6,551 bases of DNA. Source: Actinomycetota bacterium. Lineage in GTDB: Bacteria > Actinomycetota > Thermoleophilia > Gaiellales > Gaiellaceae. Positions 1 through 5,683 of the stretch are shown one piece after another. The notes beneath the pieces were generated by a model. The model was given only the letters and a program-made list of their open reading frames with translations, ran no database searches and was not told where the DNA came from. Location of the stretch: NCBI GenBank assembly GCA_013694685.1, contig JACDBY010000101.1:1-6551 (forward strand), given 5' to 3'. Position 1 is the first letter of the stretch, and every line of letters starts with the position of its first letter. A program made the position numbers and the translations under genes.

Positions 1-506
1 TCGGCCGAGCGCTGGTAGAGCTGGCACGAGAGCCGTCCGTCGGCGACGTAGAACTGGAAGAGCGCGTGACATGGAGCGAGCGCCATCGCCGGCAGGTCGG
101 CGACATTCCAGGCACTGATGACGTGACGACGGGAGTCGGGATCGCGGCGGATCTGCTCGATCACTCCTTGCAGCTGGTCGACGTGCCCACCGTTCGGGAG
201 CGGCCACGACCGCCATTGATGCCCGTACACAGGCCCGAGCTCGCCGTTCTCGTCGGCCCACTCGTCCCAGATCGTGACGCCGTGCTCTTGGAGCCAGCGC
301 ACGTTCGTCTCGCCACGGATGAACCACAGAAGCTCCACGACGACGGAGCGGATGTGCACCTTCTTGGTCGTGACGAGCGGGAATCCGGCGGCAAGGTCGA
401 ACCGAAGCTGCTCGCCGAAGCGCGAGACCGTCCCCGTTCCCGTCCGATCGTCCTTCGCGCTCCCATCGTCGAGCACCCGCTGGAGGAGGTCGAGGTACTG
501 CTGCAC
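1..506 (-). CDS. thyA: Thymidylate synthase (ThyA), N-terminal part; 3' end cut by window edge
   Basis: The enzyme makes dTMP from dUMP in the cytoplasm, using methylenetetrahydrofolate as one-carbon donor and reductant. The visible 168 codons match the classical ThyA family almost throughout. They begin QQYLDLL and continue with the DRTGTGT loop, [36 protein letters not shown], the phosphate-binding DPDSRRH and the catalytic [11 protein letters not shown]. The GTG at 506 is chosen because it puts the nucleophile at Cys146 and the following phosphate-binding Arg at 166, the same numbers as in E. coli ThyA. An in-frame ATG at 527 would add seven residues (MGCYGRR) unlike the family. Neither start has a clear ribosome binding site. 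About 95 C-terminal residues lie beyond position 1. The gene follows the permease on the same strand, with repeat element A filling most of the 135-bp gap. Family assignment is certain; only the start is open. Confidence 0.97.
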   Translation of the reverse strand, partial: MQQYLDLLQRVLDDGSAKDDRTGTGTVSRFGEQLRFDLAAGFPLVTTKKVHIRSVVVELLWFIRGETNVRWLQEHGVTIWDEWADENGELGPVYGHQWRSWPLPNGGHVDQLQGVIEQIRRDPDSRRHVISAWNVADLPAMALAPCHALFQFYVADGRLSCQLYQRSA

Positions 507-535
507 TCGCCGACCGTAGCAACCCATCTGGACGG

Positions 536-637
536 GGGGTCTGTCCCCGAAGGGGACTGACCCCTGCGACGGACGCCGCCGTCCACGAGGGCCTCGCGGG
601 CGCACGGGGGACAGGCCCCATCCGGGGGCCAGTCCCC
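536..637. repeat. Double-hairpin repeat element, copy A
   Basis: This 102-bp element has two imperfect hairpins. Hairpin 1 (536-564) has arms GGGGTCTGTCCCC and GGGGACTGACCCC around the loop GAA. Hairpin 2 (607-637) has arms GGGGACAGGCCCC and GGGGCCAGTCCCC around the loop ATCCG. Each stem is 13 nt with a single central mismatch (T·T in the first, A·A in the second). The 42-nt centre holds smaller stems: GGACG/CGTCC at 571-584 and CGAG/CTCG at 586-596, with an outer TGCG/CGCA. It matches copy B at 28 of 29 positions in hairpin 1 and at all 26 arm positions in hairpin 2. It sits 4 nt after the permease stop codon and 29 nt before the thyA GTG start. Such paired hairpins resemble REP/BIME elements. 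They could also act as a terminator or protect mRNA ends, though no T-run follows. Family name and mobility are inference. Confidence 0.88.
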
Positions 638-641
638 TTGC

Positions 642-2186
642 TTACGCGACGGGTCGGGTCGCCTCGTCGAACAGTGCCTGCTGGCGCGCGTCCGGCATCG
701 TCGGGGCATCCTCGCGCAGCCTGACCGGCTGCCTGTCCTGGACGAGCCGGCGGTAGAAGAAGAGCAAGATCGAGATCGCGAGCACCGAGAACCCGATCAC
801 CTTCTCCTTCGTGCCGCCGTAACCACCCGCCGAGGTCTGGAACCAGCCCACCCCGATCACGGTGAACACGGCGACGATCGCCGCGAGGACATAGGCGATC
901 GGCACCCAGACCGCGCCCAGATGGATCGGGCGCGGCCAGTTGGGACGGTCACGGCGCAGGAGAATGAAGCCCGTGATCGCGAAGAAGTGGGCGAGCACGT
1001 AGCCGATGTTGCTGGCGGCGAGGACGCCGAACAGGTTCCCGATCAGGAAGACGAAGCACAGGTTCAGCACCATGTCGATCGTCATCGCCCGCGCGGGCAC
1101 GTGGTGCTGGTTCAGGTGGTACAGCTCCTTGATCGTCATGTGATCGCGGGCGATCCCGTAGAGCGCTCGACCGCCATCGGCGGTCGCGGTATTCATCGAG
1201 ATGATGAAGCTGGCGCAGATGACGACCACAAAGAAGTCGGTCAACCCTTCCGAGCCGGTCAGCTGGTTGAGCGCGCCCACGTAGTCGAACGCCCCCACCG
1301 TCTCCTCACCGACACCGCCCACCAGCCCGAGCGGCAGGAGGATGTAGACGACGAACGTGAAGATGCACGCCGAGCGGAGTGCGAGCCGGGTGTCGTTGAC
1401 CGTGTCCTTGTACTCGGGCGCAAACGTCGCACACGTGTCGACGCCCCACGACGACCAGGACATGATCCACAGCCAGACGATGGAGAGGCGGATCACCTCC
1501 CACGTCGAGAGCGAGGTCGCCTCGTCACCGGCGCCGGCCGTGCCGTCGAGCGAGCCCCAGGTGAGGTTCGAGCTCGAGAAGTCACCGTTGAGGAACGGCA
1601 GCAGCATGAAGCAGAAGAGCGGGATCATCAGGAGCGCGCCGGCGAGGTAGCCGAAGCGCACACCCACGCGTACGCCGTTGACGTTGAAGAGCCAGACACC
1701 GATGATCAGTCCCGCGGCGATCAGGTGCGGCAGGCCGACCCCGACGTCGAGCAGCTTGAAGTAGTTGTTGTCGGGATCGATGGGCGTCCCGGCAGGCTCC
1801 CCCGGGAACCAGGCGCCCTGCACGATCTGACCGATGAAGATCCCGAGGAACGACAGCACGACCGACCAGCCGAGCCAGTACCCGAAGGTCGCGACCGGAC
1901 CGACGAGGGCGAGGTGCTTGCGCCAACCCTCGTGCGCGTAGAGCGGGAAGCCGCCCGGCTTGTCCGGGAACATCGCGGCCATCTCGCTGTAGAGGGTCAT
2001 GATGAAGAACGCGAGCGCGGCGGAGATCCCCCAGAGGAGAACCGATCCCCAGCCGCCGAGATCGCCCACGGAGTAGCCGAGCGAGCCGAGCAAGAACCCC
2101 GGCGTCGCCAGGGAGATGACGAACCCGTCGTACCAGCGGAGTTGCTTGAGGAGCTGACGTTCCTCGACGACTGCTTCAGCCACCAT
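642..2186 (-). CDS. APC-superfamily amino acid/polyamine/organocation permease
   Basis: This is a 514-residue cytoplasmic-membrane transporter, the usual length for APC-family (PotE/COG0531-like) permeases. About twelve hydrophobic segments are visible, near residues 22-40, 46-65, 94-123, 151-168, 177-198, 230-255, 271-291, 314-331, 369-388, 390-411, 424-446 and 461-478. Family features include the glycine-rich first segment (SLATPGFLLGSLGYS), a PGGFPLYAHEG motif after segment 2 and TCATFAPEYKDTVNDTRLAL after segment 6. The tail (about 479-514) is hydrophilic and cytoplasmic. Substrate cannot be read from sequence. Amino acids or amines are the family norm, and the IclR/oxidoreductase neighbourhood supports this. 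A ribosome binding site GGGAGG (2190-2195) lies 3 nt before the ATG at 2186 and 6 nt before a GTG at 2183, so the GTG is an equally good start. The open frame continues upstream to 2684, but that extension is arginine- and glutamate-rich shadow sequence antisense to the zinc-ribbon gene. A shared operator-like site upstream suggests IclR control. Confidence 0.93.
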   Translation of the reverse strand: MVAEAVVEERQLLKQLRWYDGFVISLATPGFLLGSLGYSVGDLGGWGSVLLWGISAALAFFIMTLYSEMAAMFPDKPGGFPLYAHEGWRKHLALVGPVATFGYWLGWSVVLSFLGIFIGQIVQGAWFPGEPAGTPIDPDNNYFKLLDVGVGLPHLIAAGLIIGVWLFNVNGVRVGVRFGYLAGALLMIPLFCFMLLPFLNGDFSSSNLTWGSLDGTAGAGDEATSLSTWEVIRLSIVWLWIMSWSSWGVDTCATFAPEYKDTVNDTRLALRSACIFTFVVYILLPLGLVGGVGEETVGAFDYVGALNQLTGSEGLTDFFVVVICASFIISMNTATADGGRALYGIARDHMTIKELYHLNQHHVPARAMTIDMVLNLCFVFLIGNLFGVLAASNIGYVLAHFFAITGFILLRRDRPNWPRPIHLGAVWVPIAYVLAAIVAVFTVIGVGWFQTSAGGYGGTKEKVIGFSVLAISILLFFYRRLVQDRQPVRLREDAPTMPDARQQALFDEATRPVA

Positions 2187-2229
2187 CGACCTCCCGGGGA
2201 GACTCGCGCGAGACCGCGCGCACGTGCGA

Positions 2230-2258
2230 CGTATAACAATGTCGAGAGACGGAATCAA
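2230..2258 (-). promoter_or_regulatory. Putative sigma-70-type promoter of the permease gene
   Basis: On the minus strand the -35 box TTGATT (2253-2258) is followed after exactly 17 nt by the -10 box TATACG (2230-2235). Each box matches 4 of 6 consensus bases. The predicted transcript would start near 2223 and carry a leader of about 37 nt with the GGGAGG ribosome binding site. A perfect 10-bp palindrome, CGCACGTGCG (2219-2228), overlaps the predicted start point. A second one, CTCGCGCGAG, lies in the leader (2203-2212). Both could bind a regulator, but short GC palindromes are frequent in DNA of this composition. Confidence 0.5.
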
Positions 2259-2268
2259 CGCCTCGAGC

Positions 2269-2295
2269 AATGGTGTTGCCACAGCGGCAACCATT
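2269..2295. promoter_or_regulatory. Operator-like inverted repeat, TTGCC-N5-GGCAA (site 1)
   Basis: The core at 2276-2290 is TTGCC, then ACAGC, then GGCAA. With flanks it reads GTTGCC/GGCAAC, and AATGG/CCATT extend it with a 1-2 nt shift. The same TTGCC-N5-GGCAA layout of 15 bp recurs at 3974-3988, between the iclR-type gene and the oxidoreductase gene. The centre lies about 60 bp upstream of the predicted permease start point and about 42 bp upstream of the leaderless start at 2325. A bound protein could therefore act on either divergent gene. Binding by the IclR-family protein encoded here is inference; IclR-family operators are commonly palindromes of about this size. Confidence 0.5.
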
Positions 2296-2312
2296 CTTGT
2301 CACGGGGCGGCG

Positions 2313-2318
2313 TAGACT
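2313..2318 (+). promoter_or_regulatory. Putative -10 box of a leaderless promoter
   Basis: TAGACT fits the actinobacterial TANNNT -10 form and ends 6 nt before the GTG at 2325. Transcription would thus begin at or next to the start codon. No ribosome binding site lies upstream of this GTG, which fits leaderless translation. No convincing -35 box occurs at 16-18 nt; TTGTCA at 2297-2302 is too close. Confidence 0.45.
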
Positions 2319-2324
2319 CGCCGG

Positions 2325-2681
2325 GTGGCACAGGCTCCGTCGATCCGGATCACCTGCGAGTGCGGTGAGACCGAGAGCGTGGCTTACGGTGAGACCTGGG
2401 TCTGCGACACCTGTGAGCGGCGCTGGAACACGACCCAGATCCCGGCCGACGCCTACGCCGGCCGTCGGCGCCGGATGCGGCTCCTGAAGCTCGAGATCCT
2501 CGGTTTCGGTCTCGTCGTCCTTGTGGTGTTCGCCCCGCTCGTCCTCTTCGTCTCGAGCGCCTTCGTCTTCCTCGCGCTGATCGTCGCGGCGGCGTGGATG
2601 TTCCTCTACATGCCGTTCTGGCGGCGGCGGGTCAGGCGGGCCGCGGGCGAGGCGCCCCGCTGGGAGCTCCACCCGGAATGA
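2325..2681 (+). CDS. Small zinc-ribbon membrane protein, two transmembrane segments
   Basis: The product is 118 residues of unrecognised function. The N-terminus has a four-cysteine knuckle, C-x-C at residues 11 and 13 and C-x2-C at 27 and 30 (CECGETE ... CDTCERRW). This looks like a short zinc ribbon and should face the cytoplasm. A basic stretch (GRRRRMR, 46-52) precedes two hydrophobic segments, about 58-76 and 79-96. A second basic patch (WRRRVRR, 99-105) follows. By the positive-inside rule this suggests a hairpin with both ends in the cytoplasm. The GTG start is chosen because the cysteine knuckle begins shortly after it and a -10-like box lies 6 nt upstream. The stop codon overlaps the next start as ATGA, so the two genes very probably form an operon. 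Zinc binding is inferred from cysteine spacing only. Confidence 0.8.
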   Translation: MAQAPSIRITCECGETESVAYGETWVCDTCERRWNTTQIPADAYAGRRRRMRLLKLEILGFGLVVLVVFAPLVLFVSSAFVFLALIVAAAWMFLYMPFWRRRVRRAAGEAPRWELHPE

Positions 2682-3151
2682 CACCGTCGCTGCGGAATCG
2701 CTCCTCGCACGTCACCCGGACCCACGCCGTGGGCACGGTTGCCAGACCCGTGGTGCTGGCGACGCTCGAGGCGCCTCTGACGGCCGAGGCGGCGACCGTC
2801 GCCGTCGACGCCGCGGTCGAGAGCGGCCAGCCGCTCGTGGTCGTCAACGCCGTCGAGTCGAGCCTCGCGCCGTGCGGTCTGGTGCTCGGGTACGACACGA
2901 TCGTGCCACCCGACGTCGAGGAATCCCTGCGCGCCCCGGCCGACCTCGCCCACTCCCTCGGCGTCGTCGTCGAACGGATCCGGCTCCGGTCGCCCCGGCC
3001 GGTCGAGGCGCTGCTCGAGCTCGTCGCCGACCGCTCGCCCGGTCTGCTCGTCGTCGGCCCCGATCCAGAGCGCATCCGGCCACGGAAGCTTCGCAAAGCG
3101 CTGCGCCGCATCCGAGCCGAGGCAACCTGCCTCGTCTGGCTGCCGTCATGA
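2678..3151 (+). CDS. Universal stress protein-like (UspA fold), non-canonical nucleotide site
   Basis: The product is 157 residues. The UspA-like pattern is visible: first strand PVVLATLEA (about 24-32), helix TAEAATVAVDAAVESG, second strand PLVVVNAVES (52-61), strand VVVERIRLR (97-104), helix VEALLELVADR and the late strand GLLVVGPD (122-129). It ends in TCLVWLP, like the closing strand of Usp domains. ATP-binding family members carry G-x2-G-x9-G-(S/T) after the LLVVG strand. Here that region is PDPERIRPRKLRKALRRI, basic and without those glycines, so ATP binding of the usual kind is unlikely. The ATG overlaps the preceding stop as ATGA, with GGGAG at 2662-2666 as a possible ribosome binding site, which implies translational coupling to the zinc-ribbon protein. 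An upstream extension in this frame lies within that gene and is rejected. Usp membership is likely but distant; the job is unknown. Confidence 0.75.
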   Translation: MTPSLRNRSSHVTRTHAVGTVARPVVLATLEAPLTAEAATVAVDAAVESGQPLVVVNAVESSLAPCGLVLGYDTIVPPDVEESLRAPADLAHSLGVVVERIRLRSPRPVEALLELVADRSPGLLVVGPDPERIRPRKLRKALRRIRAEATCLVWLPS

Positions 3152-3162
3152 CGCGCTGATCC

Positions 3163-3177
3163 GCTGTCTGGCACAGC
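3163..3177. terminator. Weak hairpin between convergent genes
   Basis: GCTGT (3163-3167) and ACAGC (3173-3177) pair around a 5-nt loop in the 26-bp gap between two converging stop codons. The stem is short and neither side has a T-run. It is only a possible bidirectional terminator, and the location is the main argument for it. Confidence 0.2.
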
Positions 3178-3942
3178 TCACTCGGCGACGAATCCAAGCC
3201 GACACGAGAGCTCCGCGGCGGCGGCCAGGAGAGGCTCCAGCGCCCTGGCGCGTGTCGTCGCGTCGAGCCGCGCGGTCGGGCCCTGGATTCCCACGATCGC
3301 GGCGAGCTCCCCTCGGCTCCCCCGCACGGGGGCGGCCAGGGCGGCCAGATCCTCTTCGCGCTCGCCGACTGCGTCTGCCCACCCGGCGAGCCGCACCTTG
3401 TCGATCACTCGCGCCAGGAGCCGCGGGTCGACGATCGTCCGGGTCGTGTAGCGCCGGAGTGGGCCAGGTGGCGGTGTCGCGTGGCCGAAGGCGAGCATCA
3501 CCTTCCCCGTCGCGGTCGCGTGCGCGACGCTCGGCCGGCCGATCTGGGCGACGCCCTGCACCGACGAGGGACTCCGCCCGAAGTCGACCGTGACCGCCTC
3601 GTGCTCGCTCTCCACGGAGAGCGTGGCGGTCTCCCCCACCCGCTCGACGAGATCCTGGAGCAGCGGTTGCGCCAGCTCTCGCAGGTCGAGGTGGTCGATC
3701 ACGGCATTGCCGAGCTGCACGAGCCTGATCCCCAGCCGGTACCGGCCATTCCGGGACTGGTCGACGTATCCGTCTGCCGCTAGCGTCGCAAGCAACCGCG
3801 AGACCGTGCTCGCGTTGACGCCGGTCCGTCGCGCCAGCTCGTTGGTCCCGAGCTCGCCGGCAACCGCCAGTGCGTCCATCACGGCCAGAGCGCGCGAGAC
3901 GGCGGCGACACGACGGGCTCCTTGTCGACGGACGGGCGGCAT
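3178..3942 (-). CDS. IclR-family transcriptional regulator
   Basis: The product is 254 residues, normal length for IclR regulators: an N-terminal winged helix-turn-helix and a C-terminal effector-binding domain, acting as a dimer or tetramer on DNA. The DNA-binding part runs from about residue 10 to 75. Its recognition region is LGTNELARRTGVNASTVSRL (31-50), followed by the wing ADGYVDQSRNGRYRLG. The effector domain shows the family signature ATATGKVMLAF (142-152) and a C-terminal GIQGPTARLD segment. It is divergent from the FAD oxidoreductase across 70 bp, the classic arrangement of a local regulator and its target. A -35 box overlapping a 15-bp palindrome in that gap suggests autorepression. 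A matching palindrome upstream of the permease extends the likely regulon. No clear ribosome binding site precedes the ATG at 3942, and the predicted leader is only about 10 nt. Ligand unknown. Confidence 0.93.
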   Translation of the reverse strand: MPPVRRQGARRVAAVSRALAVMDALAVAGELGTNELARRTGVNASTVSRLLATLAADGYVDQSRNGRYRLGIRLVQLGNAVIDHLDLRELAQPLLQDLVERVGETATLSVESEHEAVTVDFGRSPSSVQGVAQIGRPSVAHATATGKVMLAFGHATPPPGPLRRYTTRTIVDPRLLARVIDKVRLAGWADAVGEREEDLAALAAPVRGSRGELAAIVGIQGPTARLDATTRARALEPLLAAAAELSCRLGFVAE

Positions 3943-3950
3943 GCTAGCTT
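3922..3950 (+). promoter_or_regulatory. Putative promoter of the FAD oxidoreductase gene
   Basis: TTGTCG (3922-3927) and TAGCTT (3945-3950) are separated by 17 nt. The -10 fits TANNNT and the -35 matches 4 of 6 bases. Transcription would start near 3957, so the palindrome at 3974-3988 would lie about 17-31 nt downstream, where a bound repressor could block elongation. The -35 falls inside the start of the iclR-type gene, so this is a modest call. Confidence 0.35.
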
Positions 3951-3959
3951 ATGTGGCCG

Positions 3960-3988
3960 ATTGTGACACGGCATTGCCTCTGAGGCAA
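3960..3988 (-). promoter_or_regulatory. Putative promoter of the iclR-type gene
   Basis: Read leftward, TTGCCT (3983-3988) and CACAAT (3960-3965) are 17 nt apart, each with 4 of 6 consensus bases. The -35 lies within the right half of the palindrome at 3974-3988. Binding there should compete with RNA polymerase and give negative autoregulation. Confidence 0.42.
3974..3988. promoter_or_regulatory. Perfect 15-bp palindrome, likely IclR operator, TTGCC-N5-GGCAA (site 2)
   Basis: TTGCCTC-T-GAGGCAA is a perfect 7-1-7 inverted repeat in the 70-bp gap between the divergent regulator and oxidoreductase genes. It overlaps the predicted -35 of the regulator and lies just before the GGAGGAG ribosome binding site (3997-4003) of the oxidoreductase. 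Size, symmetry and position are those expected for an IclR-family operator. The outer TTGCC and GGCAA half-sites with a 5-nt spacer recur upstream of the permease. Confidence 0.62.
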
Positions 3989-4012
3989 GCCTGAGCGGAG
4001 GAGCCGACGACG

Positions 4013-5329
4013 ATGGACCACCTCGCAGCCGCGCCCTACATCGTGATCGGCGCCGGGATGCACGGCCTCTCGACCGCGTACCACCTGGCGGTCGCCCTCC
4101 GCGAGCGGTCGCTCGGGAGCGGACAGGACATCGTCGTGCTCGAGAAGTCGGAACCGGGGGCGGGAGCAACCGGGATCGCGTGCGGTGTCGTCCGCAACAA
4201 CTACTTCCAGCCGGCGATGAGCGAGCTGATGCAGGCCTGCGTCGAGGTCTGGGAGTCGGATCCCGCGGCGTACCACTATAACCCGGTCGGCTACGTCGCG
4301 GTCGGACCGAAGGCGCAGGAAGCCGACCTCGTCTCGGTGCACGAGCGCCACGAGCGGATCGGGTACCGCTCGGAGATCGTCGTCGGCGAGGCGGAGGTCG
4401 ACGCGCACATGAAGGCGCTCTTCCCCGACTGGCGTGCCAAGGGCGTGACGGTGTGCCTGCACGAGCATCAGGGCGGCTTTGCGTTCAATCTCGAGTCGGT
4501 GCGAGGGCTCGTCGGCAAGTGCGAGCAGGAGGGTGTCCGCCTCCTCGGCGAGGTCGAGGTGACCGGGTTCGAGGATCGTCCGGACGGCTCGATCGCCGCG
4601 GTGGAGACGAGCCGCGGTCGTGTCGCGGTGGGTGAGCAGGTCGTGGTCGCGCCAGGCCCGTGGGCACAGCGGTTCTGGTCGCTCCTTGGGCTGCCCGACC
4701 GCATCGACGTCACGACCCCGACCGGGGAGGTCGTCAGCGACCAGCCCATGTGGCGCTACTGGAACCTCCAGGAAGGGGAGATCCAGGTCGATCCGGGCTT
4801 CTTCGCGACGGCGGACGGTGGCGCGCCCCCCGTGATCCACGTCGACACCGATGCTCCGCTCTACACCGACGACGGGCGCCTCGTGACCGACGAGCTCTGG
4901 GGCAACTACTTCAAGCGCGATCGCCACGGCGTGCAGGGCGGCGCGGCACCGATCCCGGTCGACGGCGACGTCGAGCTCGATCCGTACCCGTCGACGACGG
5001 ACGTCGATCCCGGGTTCCCAGACATGTGGTGCGCCTCGCTGTCACACGCGCTGAAGCGCTTCGAGGGCTGTCGTGCGCTCTACAAGGATGCACGCTCCGG
5101 TGGCGTCGGCTCCTTCACGGCAGACAACTTCCCGATCTTCGACTACCTCCGACCGAATCTCTACGCGATCCTCGACTCGAACCACGGCTACAAGATGATC
5201 GGCGTCGGCAAGGAGGTCGCGAACGTGGTGCTCGGCGAGCACTCGAGCCTCCTCTTCCCGTTCCGGTACGAGCGGTTCGCCACCGGTGACCTCCACCCGG
5301 TGTCGAACTCGCCCTACCCCTGGAGCTAG
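4013..5329 (+). CDS. FAD-dependent oxidoreductase, DAO family (sarcosine/amino acid oxidase-like)
   Basis: The product is 438 residues and belongs to the DadA/glycine oxidase/sarcosine oxidase-beta superfamily, which oxidises C-N bonds of amino acids or N-methylated amines. The N-terminal FAD-binding fold is clear: YIVIGAGMHGLSTAYHL holds GxGxxG at residues 13-18, and DIVVLEK puts the ribose-binding acid at Glu44. EPGAGATGIACGVVR (47-61) follows, equivalent to the G-x-T/S-x-x-x-x-G-x-x-R stretch of the family. A second Rossmann element is VAVGEQVVVAPGPWAQRF, and the C-terminal flavin-contact motif is NHGYKMIGVGKEVANVVLG from residue 390. No signal peptide is seen, so it is probably cytoplasmic. 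The start has GGAGGAG at 3997-4003, 9 nt upstream. The divergent iclR-type gene and the intervening palindrome make it the likely main target. The exact substrate and whether it is an oxidase or dehydrogenase are not decidable. Family confidence is high. Confidence 0.92.
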   Translation: MDHLAAAPYIVIGAGMHGLSTAYHLAVALRERSLGSGQDIVVLEKSEPGAGATGIACGVVRNNYFQPAMSELMQACVEVWESDPAAYHYNPVGYVAVGPKAQEADLVSVHERHERIGYRSEIVVGEAEVDAHMKALFPDWRAKGVTVCLHEHQGGFAFNLESVRGLVGKCEQEGVRLLGEVEVTGFEDRPDGSIAAVETSRGRVAVGEQVVVAPGPWAQRFWSLLGLPDRIDVTTPTGEVVSDQPMWRYWNLQEGEIQVDPGFFATADGGAPPVIHVDTDAPLYTDDGRLVTDELWGNYFKRDRHGVQGGAAPIPVDGDVELDPYPSTTDVDPGFPDMWCASLSHALKRFEGCRALYKDARSGGVGSFTADNFPIFDYLRPNLYAILDSNHGYKMIGVGKEVANVVLGEHSSLLFPFRYERFATGDLHPVSNSPYPWS

Positions 5330-5333
5330 ATGT

Positions 5334-5436
5334 GGGGTCTGTCCCCGGAGGGGACTGACCCCAGTGCGACCGGCATCGACCGGCGGTTCGCGACCGCCCG
5401 TCGCGCGGGGGACAGGCCCCTCCGGGGCCAGTCCCC
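5334..5436. repeat. Double-hairpin repeat element, copy B
   Basis: This 103-bp copy has the same absolute orientation as copy A. Hairpin 1 (5334-5362) differs from copy A only in the loop (GGA instead of GAA). Hairpin 2 (5408-5436) has identical 13-nt arms with a 3-nt loop TCC instead of ATCCG. The 45-nt centre is diverged in sequence but again self-complementary: GGCGGT/ACCGCC at 5382-5398, CCGG/CCGG at 5370-5383, and an outer GCGAC/GTCGC (5366-5370 with 5400-5404). It starts 4 nt after the oxidoreductase stop codon and ends 31 nt before the next GTG start. It thus sits between two same-strand genes and could modulate read-through or protect the oxidoreductase mRNA 3' end. Confidence 0.88.
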
Positions 5437-5467
5437 GACAAGGCGAGTCCCATGAGAGGATGAGAGG

Positions 5468-5683
5468 GTGATCGTCTTTCTCCTGCTCGGGTTCACGCCG
5501 TGGATCCTCCTGCTCACGCTCGCGCTCGCGCTGTACCTGACCGTCGTCGAGCTGCGCGGGCTCGACCTCCACTTCACCCGGTGGGCGTTCTGGCTCCTGC
5601 TCGTCTTCCTCACCCACTTCGTGGGCTATCTCGTCCTGCGTGGCTACGCCGTCTACAGGCACCGAGCGCTCGCGGGATCCTAG
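5468..5683 (+). CDS. Small two-segment membrane protein, unknown function
   Basis: The product is 71 residues and not recognised. It starts directly with a hydrophobic segment (about residues 3-26, FLLLGFTPWILLLTLALALYL). A short polar stretch, ELRGLDLHFTR, comes next, then a second segment (38-58, RWAFWLLLVFLTHFVGYLVL) and a basic tail RGYAVYRHR. The first segment has no charged N-terminal residues before it; the basic loop and tail suggest a simple hairpin in the cytoplasmic membrane. The GTG at 5468 is supported by AGAGGA (5455-5460), 7 nt upstream. It follows the oxidoreductase across repeat B and overlaps the next gene by 44 nt. Coding is supported by a compact hydrophobic design and a good ribosome binding site. 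Confidence 0.7.
   Translation: MIVFLLLGFTPWILLLTLALALYLTVVELRGLDLHFTRWAFWLLLVFLTHFVGYLVLRGYAVYRHRALAGS

Noticed and set aside
536..637. Reading repeat A as a simple intrinsic terminator of the permease gene
   Set aside because: The stems are strong but no T-run follows on either strand. Recurrence of the whole two-hairpin module elsewhere points to a repeat family, whatever its effect on transcription.
921..2315. Long open frame of 464 codons on the plus strand opposite the permease
   Set aside because: Its translation is a low-complexity mix of R, E, D, G and H with no fold-like pattern. It is an antisense shadow of a strongly recognisable 12-segment permease in GC-rich DNA.
2187..2684. 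N-terminal extension of the permease frame upstream of 2186
   Set aside because: The extension is antisense to the zinc-ribbon gene and is rich in R, E and D. The family start pattern and a GGGAGG ribosome binding site fall at 2186/2183.
3118..3134. Hairpin CGAGGCA-ACC-TGCCTCG near the end of the Usp-like gene
   Set aside because: It is a clean 7-bp stem but lies within coding sequence and has no T-run. It has the operator's half-sites in the reverse order, so it is neither a convincing terminator nor a third operator.
3944..4927. Open frame of 327 codons on the minus strand opposite the oxidoreductase
   Set aside because: It is antisense to a clear FAD-binding protein, with compositionally biased translation and no recognisable domain. 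It would also remove the divergent promoter region.
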